Notes: a model not told the origin generated them from the sequence alone. A stretch of 14,438 nt of DNA from Candidatus Gastranaerophilales bacterium (GCA_944326495.1 CALVEE010000011.1:1-14438), one strand, 5' to 3'; positions 1-6,500 are shown, numbered from the stretch's first letter. Program-made: numbers and translations.

Positions 1-50
1 ATTTCTAATACTCAACTGGCGTTTCGTATTGAAATTCTATCCTCTGTCTT

Positions 51-146
51 GGATTTGCTCCACGCTCACAGAACTTCACCTTTAAGCCTCACGGCTTAGC
101 AGGTTCAGTCTGTTCGCTATCCGGACTTCCGTCCGTCCGCAAATCC
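51..146. other. 96-nt folded element (nested stem-loop), possible structured RNA or mobile repeat
   Basis: An outer 8-bp stem (GGATTTGC at 51-58 with GCAAATCC at 139-146) closes a nested structure. Inside, ACAGA...CT..ACCT pairs with AGGT..AG.TCTGT around a perfect 6-bp hairpin (TAAGCC/GGCTTA, loop TCAC, 83-98). A side hairpin GGAC-TTCC-GTCC lies at 123-134. It is GC-richer than the DNA around it. Just beyond, 145-163 is an imperfect CTCCC-GCA-GGG hairpin like the core of the GC-rich repeats nearby. I do not recognise a known RNA family, and the strand cannot be fixed. Confidence 0.4.
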
Positions 147-213
147 GCTCCCGCAGGGCGAGGAAGTGTGCAAGCCTTGATTTATTTTAAGTATTTCAAT
201 AACAAAAAGTACG

Positions 214-371
214 CTCTCCTCTCCCTGCGGGAGAGGAGCAGCCGTGTTTGAGGCTGTGCCGAAAACTACGGATGCGGTGAGGGGGCGGCCTGTAGGGGCA
301 AATAAAAAATTATAAAGTGAATTTAAAAGAGCAGCTTGTTTAAATAATATAACTTATAAGTTATTGTCCTA
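214..371 (+). repeat. GC-rich hairpin repeat, copy 1
   Basis: It starts with a perfect 10-bp hairpin (CTCCTCTCCC at 216-225, loop TGC, GGGAGAGGAG at 229-238). A conserved block follows that includes GCCGTGTTTGAGG, CCGAAAACTACGGATGCGG, TGAGGGGGC and TAGGGGCAAATAAAAAATT. A near-identical core recurs at 5824-5930 and, inverted, at 14301-14438. Identity with the third copy continues through the AT-rich tail (TTGTTTAAATAATATAA and AGTTATTG) to about 369, so the mobile or amplified unit is longer than the GC-rich core. It has no coding capacity. Confidence 0.85.
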
Positions 372-375
372 AGAT

Positions 376-397
376 TGAGAAAAAATAACTTTTCTCA
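376..397. repeat. Perfect 8-bp A/T-type inverted repeat
   Basis: TGAGAAAA (376-383) and TTTTCTCA (390-397) are separated by 6 nt. With A and T runs in its arms it could act as a weak bidirectional terminator isolating the repeat region from the downstream promoter, or as a protein site. It sits about 120 bp upstream of the operon promoter. The remaining bases up to 497 are AT-rich with no gene or other motif. Confidence 0.35.
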
Positions 398-497
398 CCA
401 AATTATGCAATATATACAAAAAAACAACACTGCCTCATAAATAATAAGAAATTCTTCAGGCTTATTTTACTCTCTAAATAACAGCAAACTTATGCAC

Positions 498-546
498 TTC
501 AAATTTATCTTTGTATTTGAAATTTTATTCTAACTTGTGCTATATT
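498..546 (+). promoter_or_regulatory. Promoter of the thrC-panB operon with overlapping dyad
   Basis: The -35 box TTGAAA is at 517-522, the spacer is 18 bp and the -10 box TATATT is at 541-546, preceded by TGC (extended -10). A dyad TTCAAAT (498-504) / ATTTGAA (515-521) overlaps the -35 box, a position suited to a repressor. The predicted start near 553 gives a short leader with AGAGGA at 559-564, 6 nt before the thrC ATG. No attenuator-like leader peptide or terminator was seen. Confidence 0.6.
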
Positions 547-570
547 CATAAGGAATAGAGAGGATGAAAT

Positions 571-1629
571 ATGTATTATCAAGGTCTTATTAATAAATAT
601 AGAAAATACCTTCCGGTAGACAGCAATACGCCTGTTGTAACATTAAACGAGGGCAATACTCCATTAATAAAAGCAGATAATTTAGCAAAAAAAATTGGGC
701 TGGAAGCTAATATCTATTTGAAATTTGAGGGTTCTAACCCGACCGGAAGCTTTAAAGACCGCGGTATGACAATGGCTGTGACTAAAGCTAAAGAGGAAGG
801 AGCCGGAGCGATTATTTGCGCTTCAACAGGTAATACATCGGCATCTGCTGCCGCATACGGCGCAAAAGCAGGTATTAAAACTTTTGTACTTATCCCTGAC
901 GGTTATATTGCTCTTGGAAAGCTTTCGCAGGCGATGATGTACGGGGCTGAAATTATTGCAATTCAGGGGAATTTTGATGAGGCACTTGAATGCGTAAGGA
1001 AAATTTCTGCAACTCATCCGATTACTCTTGTAAATTCGGTTAACCCTTATAGAATTGAAGGGCAGAAAACAGGTGCGTTTGAAATCTGCGACGCTCTCGG
1101 TAAAGCACCTGAATATCATTTTATACCGGTAGGAAATGCAGGTAATATTACAGCATACTGGAAAGGGTATAAAGAGTATAATAAAGAAGGTATTATTAAG
1201 AATTTACCTAAAATGATGGGATATGAAGCCGAAGGCGCTGCAGCTATTGTGAGAGGCGAAAGGATTTTTAAACCTGAAACTCTTGCTACGGCTATTCGTA
1301 TCGGGAACCCCGCAAGCTGGAGGCAGGCAGAAGCTGCAAGAGACGAAAGCAATGGTAAAATTGGATGCGTTAATGACGAAAAAATCGTTGAAGCTTATAA
1401 AATGTTAGCTTCTACAGAAGGAATTCTCTGTGAACCGGCAAGTGCGGCATCTGTTGCAGGATTAATTCAGGCGCATTCTCAAGGACTTGTCAAAGAGGGC
1501 GCGGATATTGTTTGTATACTTACAGGCAACGGCCTCAAAGATCCGGATAATGCTATAAAGTATTCAAACGCCGATGTTAAAAAGACAACTTCTGATATAA
1601 AAGATGTATTAAAGGCAATGGGAATATAA
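571..1629 (+). CDS. thrC: Threonine synthase
   Basis: This PLP enzyme converts O-phospho-L-homoserine to L-threonine, the last step of the pathway, in the cytosol. At 352 aa it matches the short Bacillus-type threonine synthases. The PLP lysine is K62 in GSFKDRGM, followed by the asparagine/serine loop STGNTSAS (85-92), the phosphate-binding loop GNAGN (188-192) and the C-terminal TGNGLKD. The ATG at 571 has AGAGGA 6 nt upstream and follows a good promoter. It is the first gene of a five-gene operon and ends 4 nt before proB. The fold is shared with threonine dehydratase and cysteate synthase, but length and motif context favour threonine synthase. Confidence 0.95.
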   Translation: MYYQGLINKYRKYLPVDSNTPVVTLNEGNTPLIKADNLAKKIGLEANIYLKFEGSNPTGSFKDRGMTMAVTKAKEEGAGAIICASTGNTSASAAAYGAKAGIKTFVLIPDGYIALGKLSQAMMYGAEIIAIQGNFDEALECVRKISATHPITLVNSVNPYRIEGQKTGAFEICDALGKAPEYHFIPVGNAGNITAYWKGYKEYNKEGIIKNLPKMMGYEAEGAAAIVRGERIFKPETLATAIRIGNPASWRQAEAARDESNGKIGCVNDEKIVEAYKMLASTEGILCEPASAASVAGLIQAHSQGLVKEGADIVCILTGNGLKDPDNAIKYSNADVKKTTSDIKDVLKAMGI

Positions 1630-1633
1630 TTCA

Positions 1634-2779
1634 ATGCTAAGAGATGATTTTGTTAATGTAAAAAGAATTGTAATAAAACTCGGGACAAATGTGTTAAGAA
1701 ACGAGGACGGCGAAGTTGCGATATCCAGAATTTATTCTTTTATTGAAGATATGGCAAAGCTTGTGAAACAGGGAAAAGAAGTTATTCTTGTGACATCAGG
1801 CGCTGTTGGTTTAGGTAAAAAGAAACTTAATCTTGACTCAACTGCAGAAGACGGCGTAAAACAGGCATGTGCGGCTGTCGGACAGAGCAGATTAATGTCT
1901 TTTTATGAAAACGGGTTTGGGATTTATGATATCCCGATTGCACAAATCCTTTTGACAGAAGACGATTTTTCTTTAAGATACAGATATTTGAGTCTTAGAA
2001 CGACTTTGAATAAAATTCTTGAATTCGGAGTTGTTCCGATTATAAACCAGAATGATACGGTTTCTACAATTAAGATGAACGCAATGCTGTCCGGCATGAA
2101 GGTTTGTTTTTCAGATAATGATAAGCTGTCGGCTCTTGTCGCAAGTGAATTAGACGCGGATTTATTAATACTTTTATCAGATATTAATGGGCTTTATAAT
2201 TCTAACCCTAAGGAAAATCCTGATGCTGAACTTATTCCGGTAGTGGAAAATGTAACAGATGAGATTATGTCACTCGGCTCTGACGCCTCGGAAGGCGGCA
2301 GGGGCGGTATGAAAACAAAGCTTGAAGCAGCTAAACTGGTTACAAGATTTGGAGGCAGAGTCCTGATTGCTAACGGAAAAATCCCTTATGTTATAAGTAA
2401 AATTTTTGATAAAGAAGATATCGGAACAATATTTTTGCCGACAAAAGAGAACCTTCCGGATAAAAAACGCTGGATTGGTTATGCGACAAACATCAGAGGG
2501 CAGCTTATCGTAAATGAAGGAGCTAAAAAAGCTGTATTAGAACAATATTCAAGCCTTCTTCCGATAGGGATAATAAATGTTATTAATGATTTCCGCCAGG
2601 GAGAAGTTGTTTCAATCTGCGACGAGAATAATGTTGAATTTGCACGCGGAATGGTAAACTACAGTTCCGAAGAATGCCGGAAAATAGTCGGCGCACATTC
2701 TAATAATATTGAAAATATTTTAGGATACAAAAATTATGATGCTGTTATAACCAGAGATAATATTACAGGGCTTATATAG
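1634..2779 (+). CDS. proB: Glutamate 5-kinase
   Basis: It phosphorylates L-glutamate to gamma-glutamyl phosphate, the first and normally proline-inhibited step of proline synthesis. The 381 residues hold an amino-acid-kinase domain (about 10-260) with IKLGTN near 14-19, LVTSGAVGLG (52-61), NQND (138-141), SDINGLY (182-188) and GRGGMKTKL (222-230). A C-terminal PUA domain (about 285-370) follows, as in the two-domain E. coli type. There is no clear Shine-Dalgarno, but the start lies 4 nt after the thrC stop, so translational coupling is likely. proA is not in the window. The product can cyclise spontaneously to 5-oxoproline, the substrate of the next gene's product. Confidence 0.95.
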   Translation: MLRDDFVNVKRIVIKLGTNVLRNEDGEVAISRIYSFIEDMAKLVKQGKEVILVTSGAVGLGKKKLNLDSTAEDGVKQACAAVGQSRLMSFYENGFGIYDIPIAQILLTEDDFSLRYRYLSLRTTLNKILEFGVVPIINQNDTVSTIKMNAMLSGMKVCFSDNDKLSALVASELDADLLILLSDINGLYNSNPKENPDAELIPVVENVTDEIMSLGSDASEGGRGGMKTKLEAAKLVTRFGGRVLIANGKIPYVISKIFDKEDIGTIFLPTKENLPDKKRWIGYATNIRGQLIVNEGAKKAVLEQYSSLLPIGIINVINDFRQGEVVSICDENNVEFARGMVNYSSEECRKIVGAHSNNIENILGYKNYDAVITRDNITGLI

Positions 2780-2798
2780 CAAAATAATCTTTTGATTG

Positions 2799-2804
2799 TA
2801 TAAT
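2799..2804 (+). promoter_or_regulatory. Candidate internal -10 box before pxpA
   Basis: A perfect TATAAT lies in the only sizeable gap of the operon, about 25 nt upstream of pxpA. No convincing -35 box is seen at 16-18 bp, so this is only a possible secondary promoter allowing pxpA-yvcK-panB to be expressed apart from thrC-proB. Confidence 0.25.
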
Positions 2805-2830
2805 TAGGATATGGTTACAGGGAGAATATG

Positions 2831-3625
2831 ATGCAGGAAGTTATTGAGAGAAAATCAATCAAGAATATAGATTTCAATTGTGATTTAGCGCAAGCCTACG
2901 GGATATATAAGAATATTCAGGAATACGAGCTTCTTGACTACGTAAGTTCGGTTAATATTTCCTGCGGGTTCCATGCAGGGGATCCTAATACAATTAAAGA
3001 GGCAATGCTTAAGGCAAAAGAAAAGAATGTAGCAATAGGCGCACATATCGGTTTTAATGATATTCAAGGATTTGGATACCGTCCGGTTGAATTAAAAGAC
3101 GACGAACTTGAAGCTCTTGTTATATATCAGGTAGGGGCAATTATGTCGTTTGCAAAAGCTTACGGACTAAGTATTGAACACGTAAGACCGCACGGAGCTA
3201 TGTATAAAATGGCCGGAGAAGATTTTACTTTTTCTTCTAACATAGCGCGGGCTGTAAAGAAATGCTCTGAATGGCTTGTATACTATGCTCCGGCAGGCGA
3301 TATTACGGCAAAAGTCGGTGATTATGTTAACATTCAAACCGCGCAGGAGATTAGCTTAGAAAAGACTTATAATCCTGATTTAACCATTGATTATGCAATC
3401 CCTGATAATACTGATAATTATGATATGATAAAACGTTTTCAGCACCTTCTTCACACATCTCAAATCCGTAATAATTTAGGCGGGATGAGTTATGTAGATG
3501 CGGGTACAATTCATTTTTCCAATAAATACAAGAACTCGTTAGAATTAATACAGCAGGCAAGAAATCTAATCACACCTGCACCGGTTAATTATATTAATGC
3601 AAAAACTTCAGGATGGGTGGATTAG
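2831..3625 (+). CDS. pxpA: 5-oxoprolinase subunit A (LamB/YcsF family)
   Basis: PxpA, with PxpB and PxpC, forms the prokaryotic ATP-dependent 5-oxoprolinase that opens 5-oxoproline to glutamate. Family signatures are present: NIDFNCDLAQ near the N-terminus (usually DLNxDxGE), SVNISCGFHAGDP, GAHIGFNDIQGFGYR and HVRPHGAMYK. The length of 264 aa is close to the usual 250. Two ATGs are adjacent at 2828 and 2831; AGGGAG at 2819-2824 sits 6 nt from the second and only 3 from the first, so 2831 is preferred. pxpB and pxpC are absent from the window. Its place after proB, whose product cyclises to 5-oxoproline, suggests metabolite repair; this is inference. Confidence 0.9.
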   Translation: MQEVIERKSIKNIDFNCDLAQAYGIYKNIQEYELLDYVSSVNISCGFHAGDPNTIKEAMLKAKEKNVAIGAHIGFNDIQGFGYRPVELKDDELEALVIYQVGAIMSFAKAYGLSIEHVRPHGAMYKMAGEDFTFSSNIARAVKKCSEWLVYYAPAGDITAKVGDYVNIQTAQEISLEKTYNPDLTIDYAIPDNTDNYDMIKRFQHLLHTSQIRNNLGGMSYVDAGTIHFSNKYKNSLELIQQARNLITPAPVNYINAKTSGWVD

Positions 3626-3629
3626 GTTT

Positions 3630-4940
3630 ATGGCATTTAATTTTAAAAACAATGTAAAAGTTACTAAAGATGTAGGCTGGTTAATTCCGGGACTTGAAGT
3701 TAAGAGGTGGTTTTTCTTAATCTTTTTAGGCTCTATTATGATAGTTCTGGGGTTTATGGTACTTGCAAACGTAAGACCTATATATCTTACACTGGAATTA
3801 ATCAGAAAAGCCGCATTAATTTTGCCGTCTAACTTTCTAGCTGCAGTTTTTATTCTTGTAGGTTCTGTTATATTCTTTAAAGGCTGGCAGAAAACGACTT
3901 TATCCATTATGGATATGGATACTAAAAAGGGAAATAATTCTATATTAGAGAAGTTATATAGAAGAAGAAAACTTAATAAAGGTGCTAAGATTGTTGCAAT
4001 CGGCGGCGGTACAGGTCTTTCGATGCTTCTTCGCGGAATAAAAAAATACACAAATAACGTAACCGCAATTGTAACCGTAGGCGATGACGGGGGAAGTTCA
4101 GGAAGATTAAGAGAAGAGATGGGGATTTTGCCTCCGGGAGATATCAGAAACTGTATTGCGGCGCTTGCTGATGACGAGGATTTAATTACGGAATTATTCC
4201 AGTATAGATTTAGAACGGGCGAGGGACTTGAAGGGCATAGCTTCGGGAATTTATTTTTAACAGCTCTGTGTTCTATTACAGGCGATATGGTAAGAGCGGT
4301 TAAGGAGTCATCTAATGTTTTAAATATAAGAGGGGTTGTTCTTCCTGCAACATTAGACGATATGAAACTTGCGGCGGTTTTTGAGGACGGAAGTGTTGTT
4401 CATGGGGAATCTAATATTCCGGAAGCTCATCGAAAAATTAAACGTCTTTTTACCGAGCCGGAGCACTGCCATGCATTACCGGAAGCTATTGCTGCTATAA
4501 AAGAGGCCGATTTGATTATTTTAGGGCCCGGAAGCTTGTATACAAGTGTTATTCCAAACCTTCTGGTAGACGGAATAGTTGAGGCTATTGACAAGTCTCA
4601 TGCTAAGAAAATCTATGTATGTAATATAATGACTCAGCCCGGAGAAACAGATAATTATTCTGTTGCAAGTCATGTTAACGCGCTTTTGACTCATTCCGGC
4701 GGAAGGAAGATTATAGATGCGGTACTTGTGAACGACAGCCTGCCTGATAATATGTCCGAAGGTTACGCTAAGAGCGGTTCAATTCCTGTAAGGCTGGATT
4801 TAGAGAATATTGCGCCAATCGGAATTGAGGTTGTATCACAGAAATTAATTCAGGAAAACAGGCAGGGGCTTGTAAGGCACAGCTCCAGACGGGTTGCAAG
4901 AGCGGTATATTACTGGTACAGAAAAGCAATGAAAAGGTAA
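3630..4940 (+). CDS. yvcK: YvcK/GlmR/CofD-like protein with N-terminal membrane anchor
   Basis: This belongs to the YvcK (GlmR) branch of the CofD-like family. In Bacillus, GlmR binds UDP-GlcNAc, modulates GlmS and is needed for growth on gluconeogenic carbon. Two hydrophobic helices (about 27-46 and 67-86) precede the nucleotide-binding domain: GGGTGLS (125-131), DDGGSSGRLRE (152-162), PGDIRNC (169-175), GHSFGNL (202-208). The Bacillus protein lacks this anchor; cyanobacterial relatives have it. An in-frame ATG at 3597 would overlap pxpA and has no Shine-Dalgarno. The ATG at 3630 lies 4 nt past the pxpA stop with GGTGG and AGG upstream and is preferred (436 aa). The predicted location is the inner membrane, with the catalytic-like domain in the cytosol. 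Confidence 0.88.
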   Translation: MAFNFKNNVKVTKDVGWLIPGLEVKRWFFLIFLGSIMIVLGFMVLANVRPIYLTLELIRKAALILPSNFLAAVFILVGSVIFFKGWQKTTLSIMDMDTKKGNNSILEKLYRRRKLNKGAKIVAIGGGTGLSMLLRGIKKYTNNVTAIVTVGDDGGSSGRLREEMGILPPGDIRNCIAALADDEDLITELFQYRFRTGEGLEGHSFGNLFLTALCSITGDMVRAVKESSNVLNIRGVVLPATLDDMKLAAVFEDGSVVHGESNIPEAHRKIKRLFTEPEHCHALPEAIAAIKEADLIILGPGSLYTSVIPNLLVDGIVEAIDKSHAKKIYVCNIMTQPGETDNYSVASHVNALLTHSGGRKIIDAVLVNDSLPDNMSEGYAKSGSIPVRLDLENIAPIGIEVVSQKLIQENRQGLVRHSSRRVARAVYYWYRKAMKR

Positions 4941-4944
4941 GCGT

Positions 4945-5772
4945 ATGAAAACAGTAAACTTATTCCAGAAATTAAAAGATAATAATGAAAAAATTGCAAT
5001 GCTTACGGCATATGATTATTCTACAGCGAAAGTTATTGAAGAAGCCGGGATTGATGCAATATTAGTCGGAGATTCTCTAGCAATGGTGGCTTTAGGGTAT
5101 AGAGATACCTATATTATTACGGCAGATGAGATGAAAATTTTTGTGAAGGCTGTTTCTAAGGGGGCGCCAAATTCATTTATTGTAGCTGATATGCCTTTTA
5201 TGAGTTATAACATTAATGTGGAGCAGGGTTTGGAAAATGCTTCTAAGATGGTTAAGGCCGGTGCTTCTGCAATTAAGCTTGAAGGGTGTAACAAATATAT
5301 TCTAACACTTATACAGCGGTGCGTAGAGTCAGGGATTCCGGTTCTGGGTCATTTAGGATTTACCCCGCAGCTTATGAACACAATCGGCGGACATAAAATT
5401 CAGGGTAAAACAGCAGAGATGACGGAAGAAATTCTTGCAAATGCTCAAAAACTTGAGGCAGCAGGGTGTTTTGCGGTTGTTCTTGAGCTTATGCCGGCAG
5501 AAAGTGCTAAGTATATTACTGATAACCTGAATATCCCGACAATCGGTATCGGCGCAGGGGCTGATTGCTCCGGGCAGATTGTTGTAACAGACGATATCTT
5601 AGGCAAGTTTACGGATTTTAAACCCAAATTTGTGAAAAAGTATGCTGATTTGCATAACATTGTTTTAGAAAGCATTGGTCAATATAAGAATGAAGTAAAA
5701 ACTCTTGCGTTTCCTTCTCTTGAGGAATCGTTTGAATTAAATTCAGAAGAGCGGGATAAACTTGATATATAA
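4945..5772 (+). CDS. panB: 3-methyl-2-oxobutanoate hydroxymethyltransferase (ketopantoate synthase)
   Basis: It transfers a hydroxymethyl group from 5,10-methylene-THF to 2-oxoisovalerate, giving ketopantoate for pantothenate and CoA. At 275 aa it is the usual length for this TIM-barrel family. The metal ligands fall in VGDSLAM (D43), ADMPFMSY (D82) and KLEGC (E113), and the catalytic glutamate is E181 in VLELMPAE. The ATG lies 4 nt after the yvcK stop; its Shine-Dalgarno AAGG overlaps the end of yvcK, indicating coupled expression. It is the last gene of the operon. No U-tract terminator follows; the GC-rich hairpin of repeat copy 2 begins about 50 bp downstream. panC and panD are not in the window. 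Confidence 0.95.
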   Translation: MKTVNLFQKLKDNNEKIAMLTAYDYSTAKVIEEAGIDAILVGDSLAMVALGYRDTYIITADEMKIFVKAVSKGAPNSFIVADMPFMSYNINVEQGLENASKMVKAGASAIKLEGCNKYILTLIQRCVESGIPVLGHLGFTPQLMNTIGGHKIQGKTAEMTEEILANAQKLEAAGCFAVVLELMPAESAKYITDNLNIPTIGIGAGADCSGQIVVTDDILGKFTDFKPKFVKKYADLHNIVLESIGQYKNEVKTLAFPSLEESFELNSEERDKLDI

Positions 5773-5823
5773 GAGTTTTTAGCTGCAGTAATATTAATAA
5801 GATCAGTCTGGCATACTTGCTAA

Positions 5824-5930
5824 CTCCTCGCCCTACGGGAGAGGAGCAGCCGTGTTTGAGGCCGTGCCGAAAACTACGGATGCGGTGAGGGGGCAGACCG
5901 TAGGGGCAAATAAAAAATTTTAAAGTGAAT
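5824..5930 (+). repeat. GC-rich hairpin repeat, copy 2
   Basis: The opening hairpin is CTCCTCGCCC (5824-5833), loop TAC, GGGAGAGGAG (5837-5846), with one mismatch relative to copy 1. The block through CCGAAAACTACGGATGCGG, TGAGGGGGC and TAGGGGCAAATAAAAAATT to AAAGTGAAT is nearly identical to copy 1. It lies directly downstream of the panB operon in the same orientation as copy 1 and runs into the heptamer array. Confidence 0.85.
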
Positions 5931-5982
5931 AGTGAATGGTGAATGGTGATTAGGTGAATAAGTTAATAAGAGAATAAGCAAT
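5924..5982 (+). repeat. Degenerate heptamer/octamer tandem array (RGTGAAT)
   Basis: Consecutive units read AGTGAAT, AGTGAAT, GGTGAAT, GGTGATT, AGGTGAAT, AAGTTAAT, AAGAGAAT, AAGCAAT. The first unit is the last heptamer of the GC-rich repeat, where copy 1 has only one unit. The array therefore looks like local expansion by slippage from the repeat's edge, decaying with distance. Confidence 0.6.
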
Positions 5983-5983
5983 A

Positions 5984-6004
5984 GTAGGTCAGGCAACGCC
6001 TGAC
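5984..6004 (+). repeat. REP-like palindrome, GTAG plus 7-bp stem
   Basis: GTAG (5984-5987) is followed by GTCAGGC, loop AAC, GCCTGAC, a perfect 7-bp stem. A GTAG foot beside an imperfect palindrome is the hallmark of REP sequences handled by TnpA_REP (RAYT) Y1 transposases. A related copy is at 14264-14284. No RAYT gene is in the window. Confidence 0.55.
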
Positions 6005-6029
6005 TATAAGTTATTGTTAGCTTTTATTT

Positions 6030-6050
6030 GTTGGGTTTCACCCAACCTAC
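6030..6050 (-). repeat. REP-like palindrome of a second sequence class
   Basis: On the - strand, GTAG (6050-6047) is followed by GTTGGGT, loop GAA, ACCCAAC. The architecture (GTAG, 7-bp stem, 3-nt loop) is the same as at 5984-6004 but the stem differs and the orientation is opposite. The two form a convergent pair 25 bp apart. It ends 5 bp from the stop of the AbrB-like gene and may form a 3' hairpin on its mRNA. Confidence 0.5.
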
Positions 6051-6055
6051 GACTG

Positions 6056-6217
6056 TTAATGCGGGTTTCTATCCTGCTTGCGGATGCGAATTTCATTGTT
6101 TTCTAGGTAAATTTCTACTTTATCCAGCACCGGGTTAATCCCGAGGCCGTCTATTATTGCCTTGGGAATAATTACTCCCCAACTGTTGCCTATATTCCGT
6201 AATTTTTTTTCAATCAT
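6056..6217 (-). CDS. AbrB/MazE/SpoVT-like DNA-binding protein, 53 aa
   Basis: The - strand frame from ATG (6217-6215) to TAA (6058-6056) encodes 53 residues starting MIEKKLRNIGNSWGVIIPKA. The pattern (basic start, GNSxGVxIPKAxxxxLGI, then DKVEIYLENNEIRIRK) is the swapped-hairpin AbrB fold of MazE-type antitoxins and AbrB regulators. Such proteins bind DNA as dimers through the N-terminal strands. GGCGGA lies 6 nt upstream of the start, and an extended -10 (TGATATAAT, 6247-6239) lies upstream of that. No toxin follows it on the - strand; a 63-aa gene is divergent. Autoregulation through the shared inverted repeat is likely. Whether it is an antitoxin or a simple regulator is open. Confidence 0.8.
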   Translation of the reverse strand: MIEKKLRNIGNSWGVIIPKAIIDGLGINPVLDKVEIYLENNEIRIRKQDRNPH

Positions 6218-6238
6218 TTTGTATCCGCCTTAATATTG

Positions 6239-6297
6239 ATTATATCAAAATTTGTTGACATTTTGTTGCTATATATGTTACTATTTTAATGTCAACA
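6239..6297. promoter_or_regulatory. Divergent promoters with 9-bp inverted-repeat operator
   Basis: On the + strand, a perfect -35 TTGACA (6255-6260), 18-bp spacer and -10 TACTAT (6279-6284) preceded by TGT drive the 63-aa gene. On the - strand, an extended -10 TGATATAAT (6247-6239) drives the AbrB-like gene. TGTTGACAT (6253-6261) and ATGTCAACA (6289-6297) form a perfect 9-bp inverted repeat: one arm covers the + strand -35, the other the + strand start point. This is the expected layout for a site through which the AbrB-like protein controls both genes (inference). Confidence 0.6.
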
Positions 6298-6308
6298 AGG
6301 AGACTCGC

Positions 6309-6500
6309 ATGGATACTGAAACAATAAAAGAATGCAACGAAATAGTTAATATGTTTGAAACGACGCTTTTTGCTCTGAAATGGCAGACAAAAGACGATAC
6401 CGGATGGAAATATCAGCCGATAATTTCTGAATATGAATACATATTGAATAAGCTGAAAATATTTTGTATTAATAAAATAGGATTTCTAGACGAGCAGTAG
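6309..6500 (+). CDS. 63-aa protein of unknown function, divergent from the AbrB-like gene
   Basis: I do not recognise this protein. The ATG at 6309 has a strong AAGGAG (6297-6302) 6 nt upstream and a good promoter. A longer frame reaching back to 6252 would run through the promoter and is rejected. The product is soluble-looking with no signal or membrane helix: an acidic N-terminal helix (MDTETIKECNEIVNMFETTL), a W-rich middle (ALKWQTKDDTGWKYQP) and a C-terminal helix (EYEYILNKLKIFCINKIGF), with two cysteines. Its end overlaps the 3' end of rsmA (opposite strand) by 15 bp. Small size plus a shared operator with an AbrB-like protein allows a toxin or an antirepressor role, but nothing in the sequence proves either. 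Confidence 0.7.
   Translation: MDTETIKECNEIVNMFETTLFALKWQTKDDTGWKYQPIISEYEYILNKLKIFCINKIGFLDEQ

Noticed and set aside
51..146. Riboswitch controlling thrC
   Set aside because: It matches no riboswitch class I know, lies over 370 bp upstream of the operon's own promoter, and is separated from it by a repeat.
72..180. Short Arg/Leu-rich open frame on the - strand ending at about position 72
   Set aside because: Only about 36 codons, closed by a stop upstream, without start codon or Shine-Dalgarno; the region is better explained by its nested hairpins.
823..1352. Antisense open frames across thrC
   Set aside because: Shadows of a gene with intact catalytic motifs in the + frame; no initiation signals.
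3608..4051. 147-codon open frame antisense to the yvcK start
   Set aside because: It lies wholly opposite a well-supported gene, and its hydrophobic stretches mirror the TM segments of yvcK; no promoter or ribosome site supports it.
6252..6308. Longer 82-aa version of the 63-aa gene
   Set aside because: The extra 19 codons run through the -35 and -10 boxes and the inverted repeat; the ATG at 6309 has a strong Shine-Dalgarno.
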